From positions 1-64,000 of the forward strand of contig NZ_LGAA01000019.1 of NCBI RefSeq assembly GCF_001294465.1: a stretch of 64,000 nt of DNA. Reading direction: 5' to 3'. Numbering within the stretch: position 1 is the stretch's first letter; each line of letters starts with the position of its first letter. The notes below the pieces were generated by a model. The model worked only from the letters and a program-made list of their open reading frames with translations. It was not told the DNA's origin and made no database searches. Of the stretch, positions 1 through 8,951 are shown one piece after another. The stretch comes from Moellerella wisconsensis ATCC 35017. Lineage in GTDB: Bacteria; Pseudomonadota; Gammaproteobacteria; Enterobacterales; Enterobacteriaceae. Position numbers and translations under genes: made by a program.

Positions 1-825
1 AAATACAATCAATGAAATAGCAGAAGGCCCTTGTAATTTATCTGCCTGAGCTAATGCCATAGCTGCACCATCTCCCTGCATATTACAGTCGGTAATAATC
101 GCTGTTGGAGGAGTATCTAAAGCCAATAATCTTTGAGTCGCTAAATACCCATCACGGCGGGTAGTTACACCTTGGCATAAATACTGTGAACAAAAGCTCA
201 GCTGATTTTTTTTCAAGGTATCGAGATAACCATTTAACCGCTGAATAACAAATGACTGGTCATTACCCTCACTAAAGAAAGCGATTCGCTGATGTCCTTG
301 ATCAATCAAATGCTGAGTAGCCAACTGTGTTCCCGCATAATTATCAAAATCAAACCACGCATATGGCTCTGATAATTGGCTACGACCTAAAGCTAAAAAA
401 GGAAATTTTAAGCGTTGTAACTGTTGTAATCGTGGATCATTTTCTAAAGTATGCGCCACAATCAACGCATCGACTCGGCGACTACCAATGATACGCATAA
501 ACATAGACTTTTGCGGATCGAAATCATCGGCAATTAATAACAAATCGATATCTTTTTTCGATAAAGATTGACTAATATGGCCGACGGTATTCATAAAGGC
601 CGCATCATTCAAGCGTTCAATATTAGTCGGTAAAATTAATCCAACGGCATCAATTTTGCCCATTTTCAAGCGACGGGCAAATGAGTTAGGGCGATATCCA
701 CGTCGATCAGCTTCAGCTTTTACTCGTTGATAAGTTTCTTCTGACACATCATCATACCCATTCAAAGCACGACTGACAGTGGTAACAGAAAGCCCGAGCT
801 GTTTTGCTATTTCCTTTAACGACAT
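1..825 (-). CDS. LacI-family transcriptional regulator (C-terminus cut by window edge)
   Basis: An uninterrupted minus-strand frame runs from an ATG at 823-825 off the left edge, giving 275 codons with no stop. The N-terminus begins MSLKEIAKQLGLSVTTVSRA, the classic LacI-type helix-turn-helix with hinge helix (residues about 1-60). It continues into a periplasmic-binding-protein-like effector domain (VGLILP, then DQGHQRIAFF). Family members are dimeric or tetrameric repressors of sugar or polyol genes. The effector cannot be named because the controlled genes lie outside the window. A palindrome 57 bp upstream is a possible autoregulatory operator. The family call is firm; the gene identity is unknown. 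Confidence 0.93.
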   Translation of the reverse strand, partial: MSLKEIAKQLGLSVTTVSRALNGYDDVSEETYQRVKAEADRRGYRPNSFARRLKMGKIDAVGLILPTNIERLNDAAFMNTVGHISQSLSKKDIDLLLIADDFDPQKSMFMRIIGSRRVDALIVAHTLENDPRLQQLQRLKFPFLALGRSQLSEPYAWFDFDNYAGTQLATQHLIDQGHQRIAFFSEGNDQSFVIQRLNGYLDTLKKNQLSFCSQYLCQGVTTRRDGYLATQRLLALDTPPTAIITDCNMQGDGAAMALAQADKLQGPSAISLIVF

Positions 826-1134
826 GATATCTACTGCCTTATTTTGATACGTTAACGACTCATAATAATTAATTATATTTATTAGCGGCTAAACATAACA
901 TGAATAACATCAACAACGAATGATTTAACCGCATAACGAGAGGGACAGTCAAAATAATAATTAATAAAATAGTGAGTAATACTATAACGTGCTCATCAAT
1001 ATCTATCCTACAATAGAGTCGCCTACTGGCAAAATTGACCTCGCTATTAACAGACTATTTACTTTAGCCATGTATCCCTAGCGAATTAGCAAAATTTATC
1101 CAATAAGCGGACTCGTACATTATTTTAATAACAG
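826..1134. other. Gene-free spacer between the LacI-type regulator and tnaB
   Basis: About 309 bp with no ORF of credible length on either strand. It must hold the regulator promoter (leftward) and the end of the tna transcript. The only structured element seen is the palindrome at 882-892. No convincing Rho-independent terminator for tnaB was found. Confidence 0.6.
882..892. promoter_or_regulatory. Short perfect palindrome, possible LacI-family operator
   Basis: TTAGCGGCTAA is a perfect 11-bp dyad centred on G, 57 bp upstream of the LacI-family start codon. LacI-family proteins typically bind short GC-centred palindromes and often repress themselves. Assignment is by position and symmetry only. 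Confidence 0.3.
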
Positions 1135-2385
1135 TTAACGATAAATCGGTAATAGATTAAATTGAGCTAATAATTGACAGCTGATCCCAACAATACCAAA
1201 TGCAATTACAGCATAAATAAGCCCTTTACCGCCCCAGACTCTAAACCCTGAACCAGCAAATTTCTCACGGGCTTTTAATACCATAAATGCTGGACAAATA
1301 ATTGCCCAAATACAGGCAGCCATCCCTGCATAAGCAATTGCAATTAAAAAACCATTAGGAAAAAACATGCACAATAATAACGGAGGAGCAAAACATAAGA
1401 ACGAGGTCTTTAATCGCCCTAGTGAATTATCTTTAAATTTTAATGATGCCAGAATATAATCGAATAGCCCAATCGCCACACCGAGAAATGAACAAAAAAC
1501 AGCACTAATAGAAAACCATAATATGAATGTTTTAATATATTCGTTATTTAACACAGTATAGAGTGAGTTTATAAATGCATCTAAATTCCCTCCTTGCTGT
1601 ATTATAGTAATAAATTGTTCTCTGGGTAGATTTCCCATTGTGCCAATCATCCAGAAGATATAAATAACTAGGGCTAATACACAACCAATAATACAGCTTT
1701 TAACTACTTTCCATTCATTCTGATGATATAGTTTATATAAACTACAGACATTACCGTGATAACCGAATGAGGTAATCGCGTAAGGAATAATAACAAAAAT
1801 AAATGGTATTAAGAATAATTGGCTTTCACCATTAATGGTTTGACTAAAAAGTAATGTGCTTTTAGCATTAATAAATAAACCAGAAAAAGCCAAGATGAAT
1901 AATATTATTTTAATTGATAAAAATATTGAGGTTAAACGACTCGCATATGCCCCTCCCCACCAGATAGTAGATCCTAATATAATAGTAAATATTATAAATA
2001 CTATTTTTAGATTAATAGTTATTCCATGCAATAAAAAGGCTTCATAAATAACTGAACCTGCAGCCGAGATATATGCGTAAATTAATATATATAATACGAA
2101 CATTAGTGAAATGTTAGCAAAATAACATACCCATCTGGGTAATAGATGTTTAGATATATGAAAATAATTGGTTCCTTCTCCATATTTTGAAATACATTCA
2201 AGAATATAGATACCAGAATGAAACATAAAAAAACAAACTGCTAATAAAATAAAAATAGCGTTAATAAACCAAGCGCCTGACATAATGGTCGGTAAACTAA
2301 ACATTCCCGCCCCTATCATTGCGCCGCCTAGCACAAATCCACCTACCATAATTGAAGGCTCTTTGGTAATTATAGACATGCTCAT
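1135..2385 (-). CDS. tnaB: Tryptophan permease TnaB (aromatic amino acid permease family)
   Basis: A hydrophobic protein of about 416 residues with some eleven membrane segments. It begins with the HAAAP-family signature (VGGFVLGGAMIGAGMFSLP), close to E. coli TnaB, Mtr and TyrP in length and pattern. It imports tryptophan by proton symport across the inner membrane. It lies 65 bp downstream of tnaA on the same strand, the standard tnaCAB arrangement, so tryptophan rather than tyrosine is the likely substrate. Three in-frame ATGs crowd the start. AAGGA directly abuts the first (2391) but sits six bases before the ATG at 2385, so 2385 is preferred. TutB/TyrP-type tyrosine permease is the alternative. 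Confidence 0.87.
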   Translation of the reverse strand: MSMSIITKEPSIMVGGFVLGGAMIGAGMFSLPTIMSGAWFINAIFILLAVCFFMFHSGIYILECISKYGEGTNYFHISKHLLPRWVCYFANISLMFVLYILIYAYISAAGSVIYEAFLLHGITINLKIVFIIFTIILGSTIWWGGAYASRLTSIFLSIKIILFILAFSGLFINAKSTLLFSQTINGESQLFLIPFIFVIIPYAITSFGYHGNVCSLYKLYHQNEWKVVKSCIIGCVLALVIYIFWMIGTMGNLPREQFITIIQQGGNLDAFINSLYTVLNNEYIKTFILWFSISAVFCSFLGVAIGLFDYILASLKFKDNSLGRLKTSFLCFAPPLLLCMFFPNGFLIAIAYAGMAACIWAIICPAFMVLKAREKFAGSGFRVWGGKGLIYAVIAFGIVGISCQLLAQFNLLPIYR

Positions 2386-2450
2386 ATTCATTCCTTAAAA
2401 GTATAAGGATAAGGCTCCCATATTGCATGGAAGCCATTATTAGTGACGGT

Positions 2451-3854
2451 TTATTTGATAGGTTTCAGTCGAGCGGTAAAGTGTCTTAATACTGGAGGTT
2501 CATATTCAAATTCTAACCCTTTCAGGGTCGCAAATTTTTCTTTTAATTCAATTAATGCATCTGCAATATAATCCATATGATCGTTGGTATACACGCGTCT
2601 AGCAATGGTTAAGCGCATAAATTCCATATCGGCATGTTTTTGTTGACCTGTTACTGGGTCACGACCTAAAAGGAATGACCCAATTTCAACGGCTCGTACA
2701 CCAGATTCTAAATATAAGGCATTAATCACCGCTTGGGCAGGGAATTGATCGCCTGGAATATGCGGAACCAATTTTTTACAATCGACAAATACCGCATGTC
2801 CACCAGTAGGATATTGAATTGGAATACCATTTTCACGCAAACGGTCACCTAAATACTGAACTTGTCCGATACGATAATGCAGATAATCCTCTTGCGTTCC
2901 CTCTTCTAGACCTTGGACCATAGCCGCCATATCACGCCCCGCTAACCCTCCATAAGTTACAAATCCTTCCATAGGTACGCAGCGTTGACGGGCTAATGTA
3001 AATACCTCTTCATTATTTTTAATACTGACTAACCCTCCGATATTTAACAGTGGGTCTTTCTTAGCTGACATAGTTAATGCGTCAGCATATTTATACATAT
3101 CAAAAATAATTTCTTTAATGCTGGCATTTTTATATTGTGGATCACGTTGTTTTATAAAATAAGCATTCTCACAAAAACGCGCGGAGTCCATGACAACAAA
3201 AATATCATGCTTTTTAGCGATTTCATAAACTTGTTTTAAATTATGCATTGAAACAGGTTGCCCACCGGCACTATTACAAGTGACAGTAGAAACAATAGCA
3301 ACTACATTATCCGCGCCATATTCCGCAATATTTTTCTTCAACTTTTGAATATCAAAGTCACCTTTCCAATCATCATATTGCTCAGAATTAAATGCTTTTT
3401 CGGTAACAATATTAATTGCTTTACATCCGTTTAATTCGACATGCGCTGCGGTAGTATCAAAATGGAAATTAGAAATAAAGACGGGATTTTCTACTTTTCT
3501 ATTTTTTTTCTTAATATTTAATAATACGGGAAAAAGAATATTCTCAGCACCACGCCCTTGATGTGCAGGAATAATATAGTCATAGTCAAATAATTCTTTG
3601 GCTTTATCTTTTAACTCATAATAGTTTCTTGAACCTGCGTAAGCTTCATCAGCGGTAATCATTGATGCCCATTGTTTATCGCTCATAGCATTAGTACCAG
3701 AGTCCGTTAATAAATCAATGTATACGGCATAGCTTGGTAATAAGAATGGATTATATCCAGCCTCTTTGAGCGCAGCTTCGCGTTCTTCTTGTGAAGGAAT
3801 ACGGATATTTTCTACCATTTTAATACGGAAGGGTTCTACAATTCGTTTAGCCAC
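2451..3854 (-). CDS. tnaA: Tryptophanase (tryptophan indole-lyase)
   Basis: 467 residues, the length expected for tryptophanase. This PLP enzyme splits tryptophan into indole, pyruvate and ammonia. The PLP lysine sits in SAKK (K266). [20 protein letters not shown] and the C-terminal LRHFTA are tryptophanase features; tyrosine phenol-lyase differs at these positions. The N-terminus [15 protein letters not shown] matches Proteus tryptophanase as I remember it. A TnaC leader lies 95 bp upstream and the permease follows, so regulation should be by catabolite control plus tryptophan-dependent TnaC stalling. Tyrosine phenol-lyase was considered and rejected on the motifs and the leader. Confidence 0.97.
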   Translation of the reverse strand: MAKRIVEPFRIKMVENIRIPSQEEREAALKEAGYNPFLLPSYAVYIDLLTDSGTNAMSDKQWASMITADEAYAGSRNYYELKDKAKELFDYDYIIPAHQGRGAENILFPVLLNIKKKNRKVENPVFISNFHFDTTAAHVELNGCKAINIVTEKAFNSEQYDDWKGDFDIQKLKKNIAEYGADNVVAIVSTVTCNSAGGQPVSMHNLKQVYEIAKKHDIFVVMDSARFCENAYFIKQRDPQYKNASIKEIIFDMYKYADALTMSAKKDPLLNIGGLVSIKNNEEVFTLARQRCVPMEGFVTYGGLAGRDMAAMVQGLEEGTQEDYLHYRIGQVQYLGDRLRENGIPIQYPTGGHAVFVDCKKLVPHIPGDQFPAQAVINALYLESGVRAVEIGSFLLGRDPVTGQQKHADMEFMRLTIARRVYTNDHMDYIADALIELKEKFATLKGLEFEYEPPVLRHFTARLKPIK

Positions 3855-3951
3855 GATAATACCTTTGATATAAAATTAAATTCTTAAAGAAACCATAGTC
3901 TTTTATAAAAAAGAGGGTTTGTTAAATTTAAAAAATAAAAAATAAAAAGGA

Positions 3952-4056
3952 TTATCTTTGAGGGAAGAAAAAAGCTAGATCGATATCAATATTAAACCAT
4001 TTCTTCAATCTGAAGAAACCGCCTAATAGGATGAGAACATTATAGGATGAGAACAT
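3952..4056 (-). CDS. tnaC: TnaC tryptophanase leader peptide
   Basis: A 34-codon ORF, too short for routine gene calling. It reads MFSSYNVLILLGG at its start and contains KKWFNID (Trp20) before ending FFFPQR and TAA. The Trp-Phe-Asn-Ile-Asp block is the conserved core of all TnaC peptides, and the layout matches Proteus vulgaris TnaC. AGAAGGA lies eight bases before the ATG. In the known mechanism, tryptophan binds the ribosome holding nascent TnaC, blocks termination at the stop codon, and keeps Rho off the leader RNA so tnaA is transcribed. The 97-nt spacer before tnaA would hold the Rho-sensitive region. A 14-bp repeat duplicates the start region (see findings). Confidence 0.96.
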   Translation of the reverse strand: MFSSYNVLILLGGFFRLKKWFNIDIDLAFFFPQR

Positions 4057-4091
4057 ACTTTTTTCCTTCTAAGTGAGGAGCTAGTACAGTT

Positions 4092-4164
4092 AGACTGGAT
4101 AATATATATAACAGTTAGAGGAATTAAGTAATACTATTAATGTATAAATTGAACAACTATCACA
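4092..4164 (-). promoter_or_regulatory. Probable tna promoter with CRP half-site
   Basis: On the minus strand a TATTAT -10 candidate lies at 4099-4104, with no good -35, as expected for an activator-dependent promoter. A TGTGA half-site (4160-4164), with a poor partner (4149-4153), is centred about 62-65 bp upstream of the inferred start. That is near the -61.5 position of CRP at E. coli tnaC. The second half-site is weak, so this is an inference from position and known regulation. Confidence 0.4.
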
Positions 4165-4477
4165 CTATTTTTTATTAATACGTTATATTTAAGGCTGAGA
4201 TCACATAAATTTTATAATATTTATCACAAAGCTAAAATATAACAATTAATGATAATAAATATATTAAACTTTAATAGAAACAAAAATATAATAGTTTCTA
4301 AAAATTATATTACTTAATTGAATTATCTTATATTTTTATTATTTAAATATTTAATTGTATCATATGGTGATTGTTATATTATAAATAAAGAAGTGTATAG
4401 TAAAGTTAATATTTTTTCATACACTTCAAGCTATATTTATGTCGTAATAAGTTAAATTAGAATACTAATGCCAATGA
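4165..4477. other. AT-rich spacer upstream of the tna operon
   Basis: About 310 bp of very AT-rich sequence with no credible ORF. Further TGTGA half-sites occur on the minus strand (near 4201-4206 and 4222-4226) without good partners. No terminator with a clear T-run was found after the dehydrogenase gene ending at 4478, because that gene is transcribed leftward toward tna. Confidence 0.5.
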
Positions 4478-5248
4478 TCATTGAATGCTATAACCACCGT
4501 CAATCACTAAATTATGCCCACTGATCATATCGGAGGCATCACTAGCTAGAAATAACGCGCAAGCAGCAATTTCATCAGGATAGGCAAAACGTCCGGTAGG
4601 AATTTTTTGTCTCATTGCATCAGCCTTTTCCCCTGACCATGCTTTTTTGCCTAATTCTGTGAGCACAATAGTAGGTGAGATAGCATTAGTTTGAATACCT
4701 TTTGGGCTCCATTCCAAAGCTAATACTTTAGTTAAGCCAATTATTGCCGCTTTACTGGCGCAATAAGCCGCGTGTTCAGGAAGAGCAATAACTCCTGCTT
4801 GAGAGGCCAAATTAATAATTTTACCGTGCCCATTTTTCAGCATCAATTTTCCCGCGCACTGACATACTAAGAAAGTTCCTTTTAGATTAACATTCATGGT
4901 GTTATCCCAATCAGTTTCGCTTAATGATTCCGCAGGTGACAACGCTACCATGCCGGCACAGTTGACCACGATATCTAATGTTCCATAATATTGAACCACA
5001 TCATCTATCGCAGAAGTCACTGAATCGGCACAAGTAATATCACAGGGAATACCTATCGCATGAGTTAACGATGTCGCTGTTTCAATCACCGAGTCTGCCC
5101 TATCGATTAATGCAACTTTTGCGCCTTTAGCGATAAATAATTCAGCAATTGCCAAACCAATCCCTGCTGCACCGCCAGTAATCACGGCAATTTTTCCATC
5201 TAATGAAAAATTATTATCATAGCCTGTATACTCGCTCGTACTGTTCAT
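4478..5248 (-). CDS. SDR-family oxidoreductase, GolD/D-threitol dehydrogenase-like
   Basis: 256 residues of a classical short-chain dehydrogenase. The Rossmann NAD(P) motif TGGAAGIG is at 24-31, NCAG follows at about 96-99, the catalytic serine is S149, and the YxxxK pair is Y162/K166. The C-terminal region (NAISPTIVLTELGKKAWSGE) resembles the GolD/DthD polyol dehydrogenases that oxidise threitol or similar sugar alcohols. The gene stands alone between tna and ydeP with no transporter or kinase nearby, so the substrate is unproven. A large inverted repeat lies about 80 bp upstream of its start. Family firm, substrate uncertain. Confidence 0.8.
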   Translation of the reverse strand: MNSTSEYTGYDNNFSLDGKIAVITGGAAGIGLAIAELFIAKGAKVALIDRADSVIETATSLTHAIGIPCDITCADSVTSAIDDVVQYYGTLDIVVNCAGMVALSPAESLSETDWDNTMNVNLKGTFLVCQCAGKLMLKNGHGKIINLASQAGVIALPEHAAYCASKAAIIGLTKVLALEWSPKGIQTNAISPTIVLTELGKKAWSGEKADAMRQKIPTGRFAYPDEIAACALFLASDASDMISGHNLVIDGGYSIQ

Positions 5249-5330
5249 AAAATAACTCCTTGGTTAGTTATTATGTTGCAGATGAGTCGATTAATAATAA
5301 GCACTAAAAAATAACTTATTATTTATATTG

Positions 5331-5377
5331 AGAGTCAATAATAAAATAAATAACTGAAGTAAATTATTATTGGCTCT
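5331..5377. repeat. Inverted repeat upstream of the SDR gene
   Basis: Arms of 13 bp with one mismatch (AGAGTCAATAATA at 5331-5343 and TATTATTGGCTCT at 5365-5377) are separated by 21 bp. The structure lies 83 bp upstream of the dehydrogenase start and on the far side of the ydeP terminator. It could be an operator with two half-sites or an RNA hairpin in the leader. Confidence 0.5.
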
Positions 5378-5491
5378 TAACCGATTATATTAACTATAAT
5401 AAATGAATACAGAAAATTCCATTTCTATAAAAAATAAATAAGTTTGTATATGTTTATTGTCAATATAAGCAGAATAAAATATAGCAGATAT

Positions 5492-5525
5492 AAAAAAGGA
5501 TCATGATTTCATGTCATGACCCTTA
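5492..5525 (-). terminator. Rho-independent terminator of ydeP
   Basis: Read on the minus strand, AAGGGTCATGA pairs with TCATGATCCTT (one G/T position) and is followed by a run of six Ts. It lies about 70 nt beyond the ydeP stop codon. Confidence 0.75.
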
Positions 5526-5592
5526 GATATTAATCTCTACTACCACGAGCTTCAGCTATAACTAACTTGTTCTATCAGCTAATAATCGATAA

Positions 5593-7872
5593 TTAAGCCA
5601 CCACTTCTAATTTTACTGCAATATTCTTATAAGCTGGAATGCCACTTTGTGGATCATAATTATCTAGCGCAATCAAATTATTGGCTTCGGGGAAATAAGT
5701 CGCCACTGAGCGGTCGGCCATATCGTAAATAACCACAGTTAAGTTATCTAGGCGTCTTTGGGTTGGCTGTTGTTGCTTATCCAGCGCGATAACGTTGACT
5801 TTATCTCCTGCTTTTACGCCTTGCTTTTGCGCTTCGGCTGCACTGATAAATAGCACATCACGCTGACCAAATACTCCACGATAGCGATCATTCATGCCAT
5901 AAATCGTTGTATTATACTGGTCATGGCTACGCACAGTCGCCAGTACTAATTCACTGTTAACGGCTGATTCCGGATCTTCAATAACACCTTCAGTGGTCAA
6001 GAAATTGGCTTTCCCTGACGTGGTTAACCAACGACGCTGTGCTGCCGCATTGGGTAAATGAAAACCACCAGGCTGTTTAATTCGCTGATTATAATCATTA
6101 AAATCAGGCAATACTGCTTCCATCGCATCACGGATCAAATCATAGTTATTGATAAAATCATCCCATTCAACTGTTGAGTTAGGCAGGGTCGCCTTCGCCA
6201 TACCGGCGACAATAGCACATTCTGATTTTAACCACGGACTCACCGGTTTTAACATACCGCGTGAAGCATGTACCATCGACATAGAATCTTCGACGGTAAT
6301 ACACTGTACGCCACTTTGCTGTTTATCGATTTCAGTGCGTCCGAGCACCGGTAATAAATACGTGTGTTTAGCCGTCAATAAATGCGAACGATTTAATTTA
6401 GTCGCTGCATGTACAGCCAGATCTAAATTTTTCATTCCTGCATACGTTAAATCATGGTCTGGCATCGCAACAGCTAAGTTCCCCCCCATACTAATCAATG
6501 CTTTAGCACTACCATCAGCTAGTGCCTGCATACTAGCCACAACAGCATGTCCGAATTCTTTAGGCGGTTTAAAGCCAAAACGCTGTTCAATCTTGGCTAA
6601 TAAGCCTGCGCTTGGTTTTTCGGTGATCCCTACCGTTCTATCACCTTGCACATTAGAGTGACCACGCAATGGGCAAATACCCGCGCCTTCACGCCCTATA
6701 TTGCCTTTTAGCAGCAATAAATTAATCAGTTGCTGAATATTTTGCGTCCCATGCTGATGCTGAGTGATCCCCATGCCATAACAGATGATAGTACTTTTCG
6801 CCGCAATATAAGCCTCAGCAATTTGTTCTAATTCGCTGCGCTGTAATCCACAAACCCGTAAAATATCTTGCCAATCTGTCGACAAAATATCCTGTTGTAA
6901 CTCAGCATACCCTGTAGTGTGCTGCTCGATAAAATCAATATCTAATATTGGTGTCTGGCCCGCATTAATCGCAGCAAGATGTTTCTCAATTACGAGGCGC
7001 ATCACACCTTTTAGTAAGGCAGTATCTCCCCCAATCCGTACTTTATAATAGCTACTCGCCAAGGGGGTTGATTCCAACGTCAGCATCTCAATCGGATCTT
7101 GCGGATAGGTGAAGCGCTCTAGTCCACGTTCACGCAATGGATTGATTGCAATGATTTTTGCACCACGCTTAGAAACTTCTCGCAAAGTACTCAGCATGCG
7201 AGGATGGTTGGTACCGGGGTTATGTCCGATACAAATCACTAAATCTGCTTGATCAAAATCGTCTAATAAAACTGTCCCTTTACCTACCCCAATAGCAGCA
7301 GCTAAACCCACACTAGTCGGCTCATGGCACATATTTGAACAATCGGGGAAGTTATTAGTCCCATATTCACGGGCAAATAATTGATACAAAAACGCCGCTT
7401 CATTAGATGTTCTGCCCGAGGTATAAAATTCGACACTGTTGGGATCTTGGTAAGATTGTAATCTCTGGCCTATTTCAGCAAATGCGGTTTCCCACTCAAT
7501 TTCCTGATATTTATCGGTTTGAGGATTATATTTTAATGGGTGCGTTAAACGCCCTTCATTTTCTAAATCGTAATCATCCCAAGTGAGTAACTCTGTGACT
7601 GTATGTTGTGCAAAAAATTGTGGGGTGGTTTTTTTAGCTGTAGCCTCCCAAGCCATTGCTTTTGCACCGTTTTCACACACATCAAATGACGCGGTATGTT
7701 TAGGATCTGGCCATGCGCACCCTGGGCAATCGAAGCCGTTAGGTTTATTCATATCAAATAGCGCGATAATATCGTGACCGATTTCCATTTGTCCGCGAAT
7801 AGCTTCAGCTACCGCTTTAACTGCTCCCCACCCAGCCGCAGGGCCAGTATAGTTTTCTATTTTTTTATCCAT
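5593..7872 (-). CDS. ydeP: FdhF/YdeP family molybdopterin oxidoreductase
   Basis: About 759 residues, the same length as E. coli YdeP, a member of the bis-MGD molybdenum enzyme superfamily linked in E. coli to acid resistance. The N-terminal CPGCAW (about residues 49-54) replaces the four-cysteine Fe-S motif of formate dehydrogenases. Later segments [12 protein letters not shown] and [11 protein letters not shown] are typical of the family's cofactor-binding domains. The reaction is not known. The gene is monocistronic with its own terminator. Of two near-adjacent ATGs, the one at 7872 has AGAG eight bases upstream and is preferred to 7878. Confidence 0.92.
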   Translation of the reverse strand: MDKKIENYTGPAAGWGAVKAVAEAIRGQMEIGHDIIALFDMNKPNGFDCPGCAWPDPKHTASFDVCENGAKAMAWEATAKKTTPQFFAQHTVTELLTWDDYDLENEGRLTHPLKYNPQTDKYQEIEWETAFAEIGQRLQSYQDPNSVEFYTSGRTSNEAAFLYQLFAREYGTNNFPDCSNMCHEPTSVGLAAAIGVGKGTVLLDDFDQADLVICIGHNPGTNHPRMLSTLREVSKRGAKIIAINPLRERGLERFTYPQDPIEMLTLESTPLASSYYKVRIGGDTALLKGVMRLVIEKHLAAINAGQTPILDIDFIEQHTTGYAELQQDILSTDWQDILRVCGLQRSELEQIAEAYIAAKSTIICYGMGITQHQHGTQNIQQLINLLLLKGNIGREGAGICPLRGHSNVQGDRTVGITEKPSAGLLAKIEQRFGFKPPKEFGHAVVASMQALADGSAKALISMGGNLAVAMPDHDLTYAGMKNLDLAVHAATKLNRSHLLTAKHTYLLPVLGRTEIDKQQSGVQCITVEDSMSMVHASRGMLKPVSPWLKSECAIVAGMAKATLPNSTVEWDDFINNYDLIRDAMEAVLPDFNDYNQRIKQPGGFHLPNAAAQRRWLTTSGKANFLTTEGVIEDPESAVNSELVLATVRSHDQYNTTIYGMNDRYRGVFGQRDVLFISAAEAQKQGVKAGDKVNVIALDKQQQPTQRRLDNLTVVIYDMADRSVATYFPEANNLIALDNYDPQSGIPAYKNIAVKLEVVA

Positions 7873-8295
7873 CTGCATTGCTCTTTTAATAATTAATAAT
7901 GAAAATAAAAAGGCGAATATACCGTTATATGATTTTTTATATAATCTTACTTGTACTCTCTTTTTTTTACGGCCTTATTTTGACGCTTGTCATATTTTAA
8001 TTTAGATCTTCTAAAAGAGTATAAAGATTGGTTAATTATAGCAACTGGAATAAAGTAAACTTGAGAAATGATATTACTAATTAATTTACAATAATGTATT
8101 TATTTGTTATTTCAATGATTGGATTATGATGGTATTTAAAATATATCAAGCTAATGTCCTTTCTGAGAGAGAATTTTTGCATCAACGATTTATGCTAAAC
8201 AGCCTCCCCTAAACAATATTTCCTCAATTTGGTTCACTAGGCAAATAGAGAAATAATGAAAATAGTATAACTGACTATTAATATAATTGTTTATT
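7873..8295. other. Gene-free spacer upstream of ydeP
   Basis: About 420 bp, AT-rich, without a credible ORF, hairpin terminator or recognisable operator. It should contain the ydeP promoter and the 3' end of the Ves-like gene transcript. Confidence 0.5.
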
Positions 8296-8853
8296 TTAGC
8301 CGTTCATCAAATCAATCCATATTAAACAGCTATTTGGCTGCAGCGGACTCACTCGCCCTTGGCGAATATCAGGTAACCACCAGCAACCATGCTCTGCAAT
8401 CAATTGACTGCAATTCGCGCCTTGGATCTGCCAATGCCCTTCTAATACATAAATGACACCAGCACTATTAGTTGGTAATAATTGATTTTCAGTAACCACG
8501 CTAATTTTCGGCTTCCAACATCCTCGCCGAACACTAATATTTAATAATACTATTGGACCATTTTGTGCCAATAATTGGGGATTATCCTCACCACGACAAC
8601 AAAAGGATTGACCTTTTTCGATAAAGATATATTTGCTATCAGCATCATAGGTAAGCACCAGCGTATTGTCATTAAGCAGCACCAAGTAGTGATCAATCTC
8701 CGGCATTGCCGGTAACTGGTAAGCTTGGCTAAATCGGTCAATTTGCGCACACCATGAGAAATCAGAAGCGACCGGCCAACAAACGATTTCATGCCTCTGT
8801 TGTTGAGCCTTGGAGGTGGCATTAACCGAACCATCAAAGCATCTTATTTTCAT
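8296..8853 (-). CDS. Ves/HutD family cupin protein
   Basis: About 185 residues resembling E. coli Ves and HutD: a bicupin without obvious enzyme motifs, with the pattern VIYVLEGHWQIQG and GCWWLPD in the second half. Ves is a cold- and stress-induced protein of unknown biochemistry; HutD is found in histidine-use operons. No hut genes are present here, so Ves is the better comparison. The longer frame opens with TTG at 8865. GAGGG lies four bases before the ATG at 8851-8853, which is preferred. It lies downstream of the MocR regulator on the same strand with a 98-bp gap and may be co-transcribed. Confidence 0.72.
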   Translation of the reverse strand: MKIRCFDGSVNATSKAQQQRHEIVCWPVASDFSWCAQIDRFSQAYQLPAMPEIDHYLVLLNDNTLVLTYDADSKYIFIEKGQSFCCRGEDNPQLLAQNGPIVLLNISVRRGCWKPKISVVTENQLLPTNSAGVIYVLEGHWQIQGANCSQLIAEHGCWWLPDIRQGRVSPLQPNSCLIWIDLMNG

Positions 8854-8951
8854 CGTCCCTCGCAAATTGACTGGCTAAAATGACTTACGGGTGATTTAGC
8901 AGAGTGACAAATTTTACTTTTTAGTGCAATCAGCTAGGCTAATAAATGTGA

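Noticed and set aside
2451-3854. Tyrosine phenol-lyase as the identity of this lyase
   Set aside because: The FDTT and GSFLLGRDP motifs, the length of 467 and an upstream TnaC leader fit tryptophanase; tyrosine phenol-lyases lack these.
6149-6661. 170-codon plus-strand frame opposite ydeP
   Set aside because: It lies wholly antisense to the well-conserved ydeP coding sequence and shows no protein family pattern.
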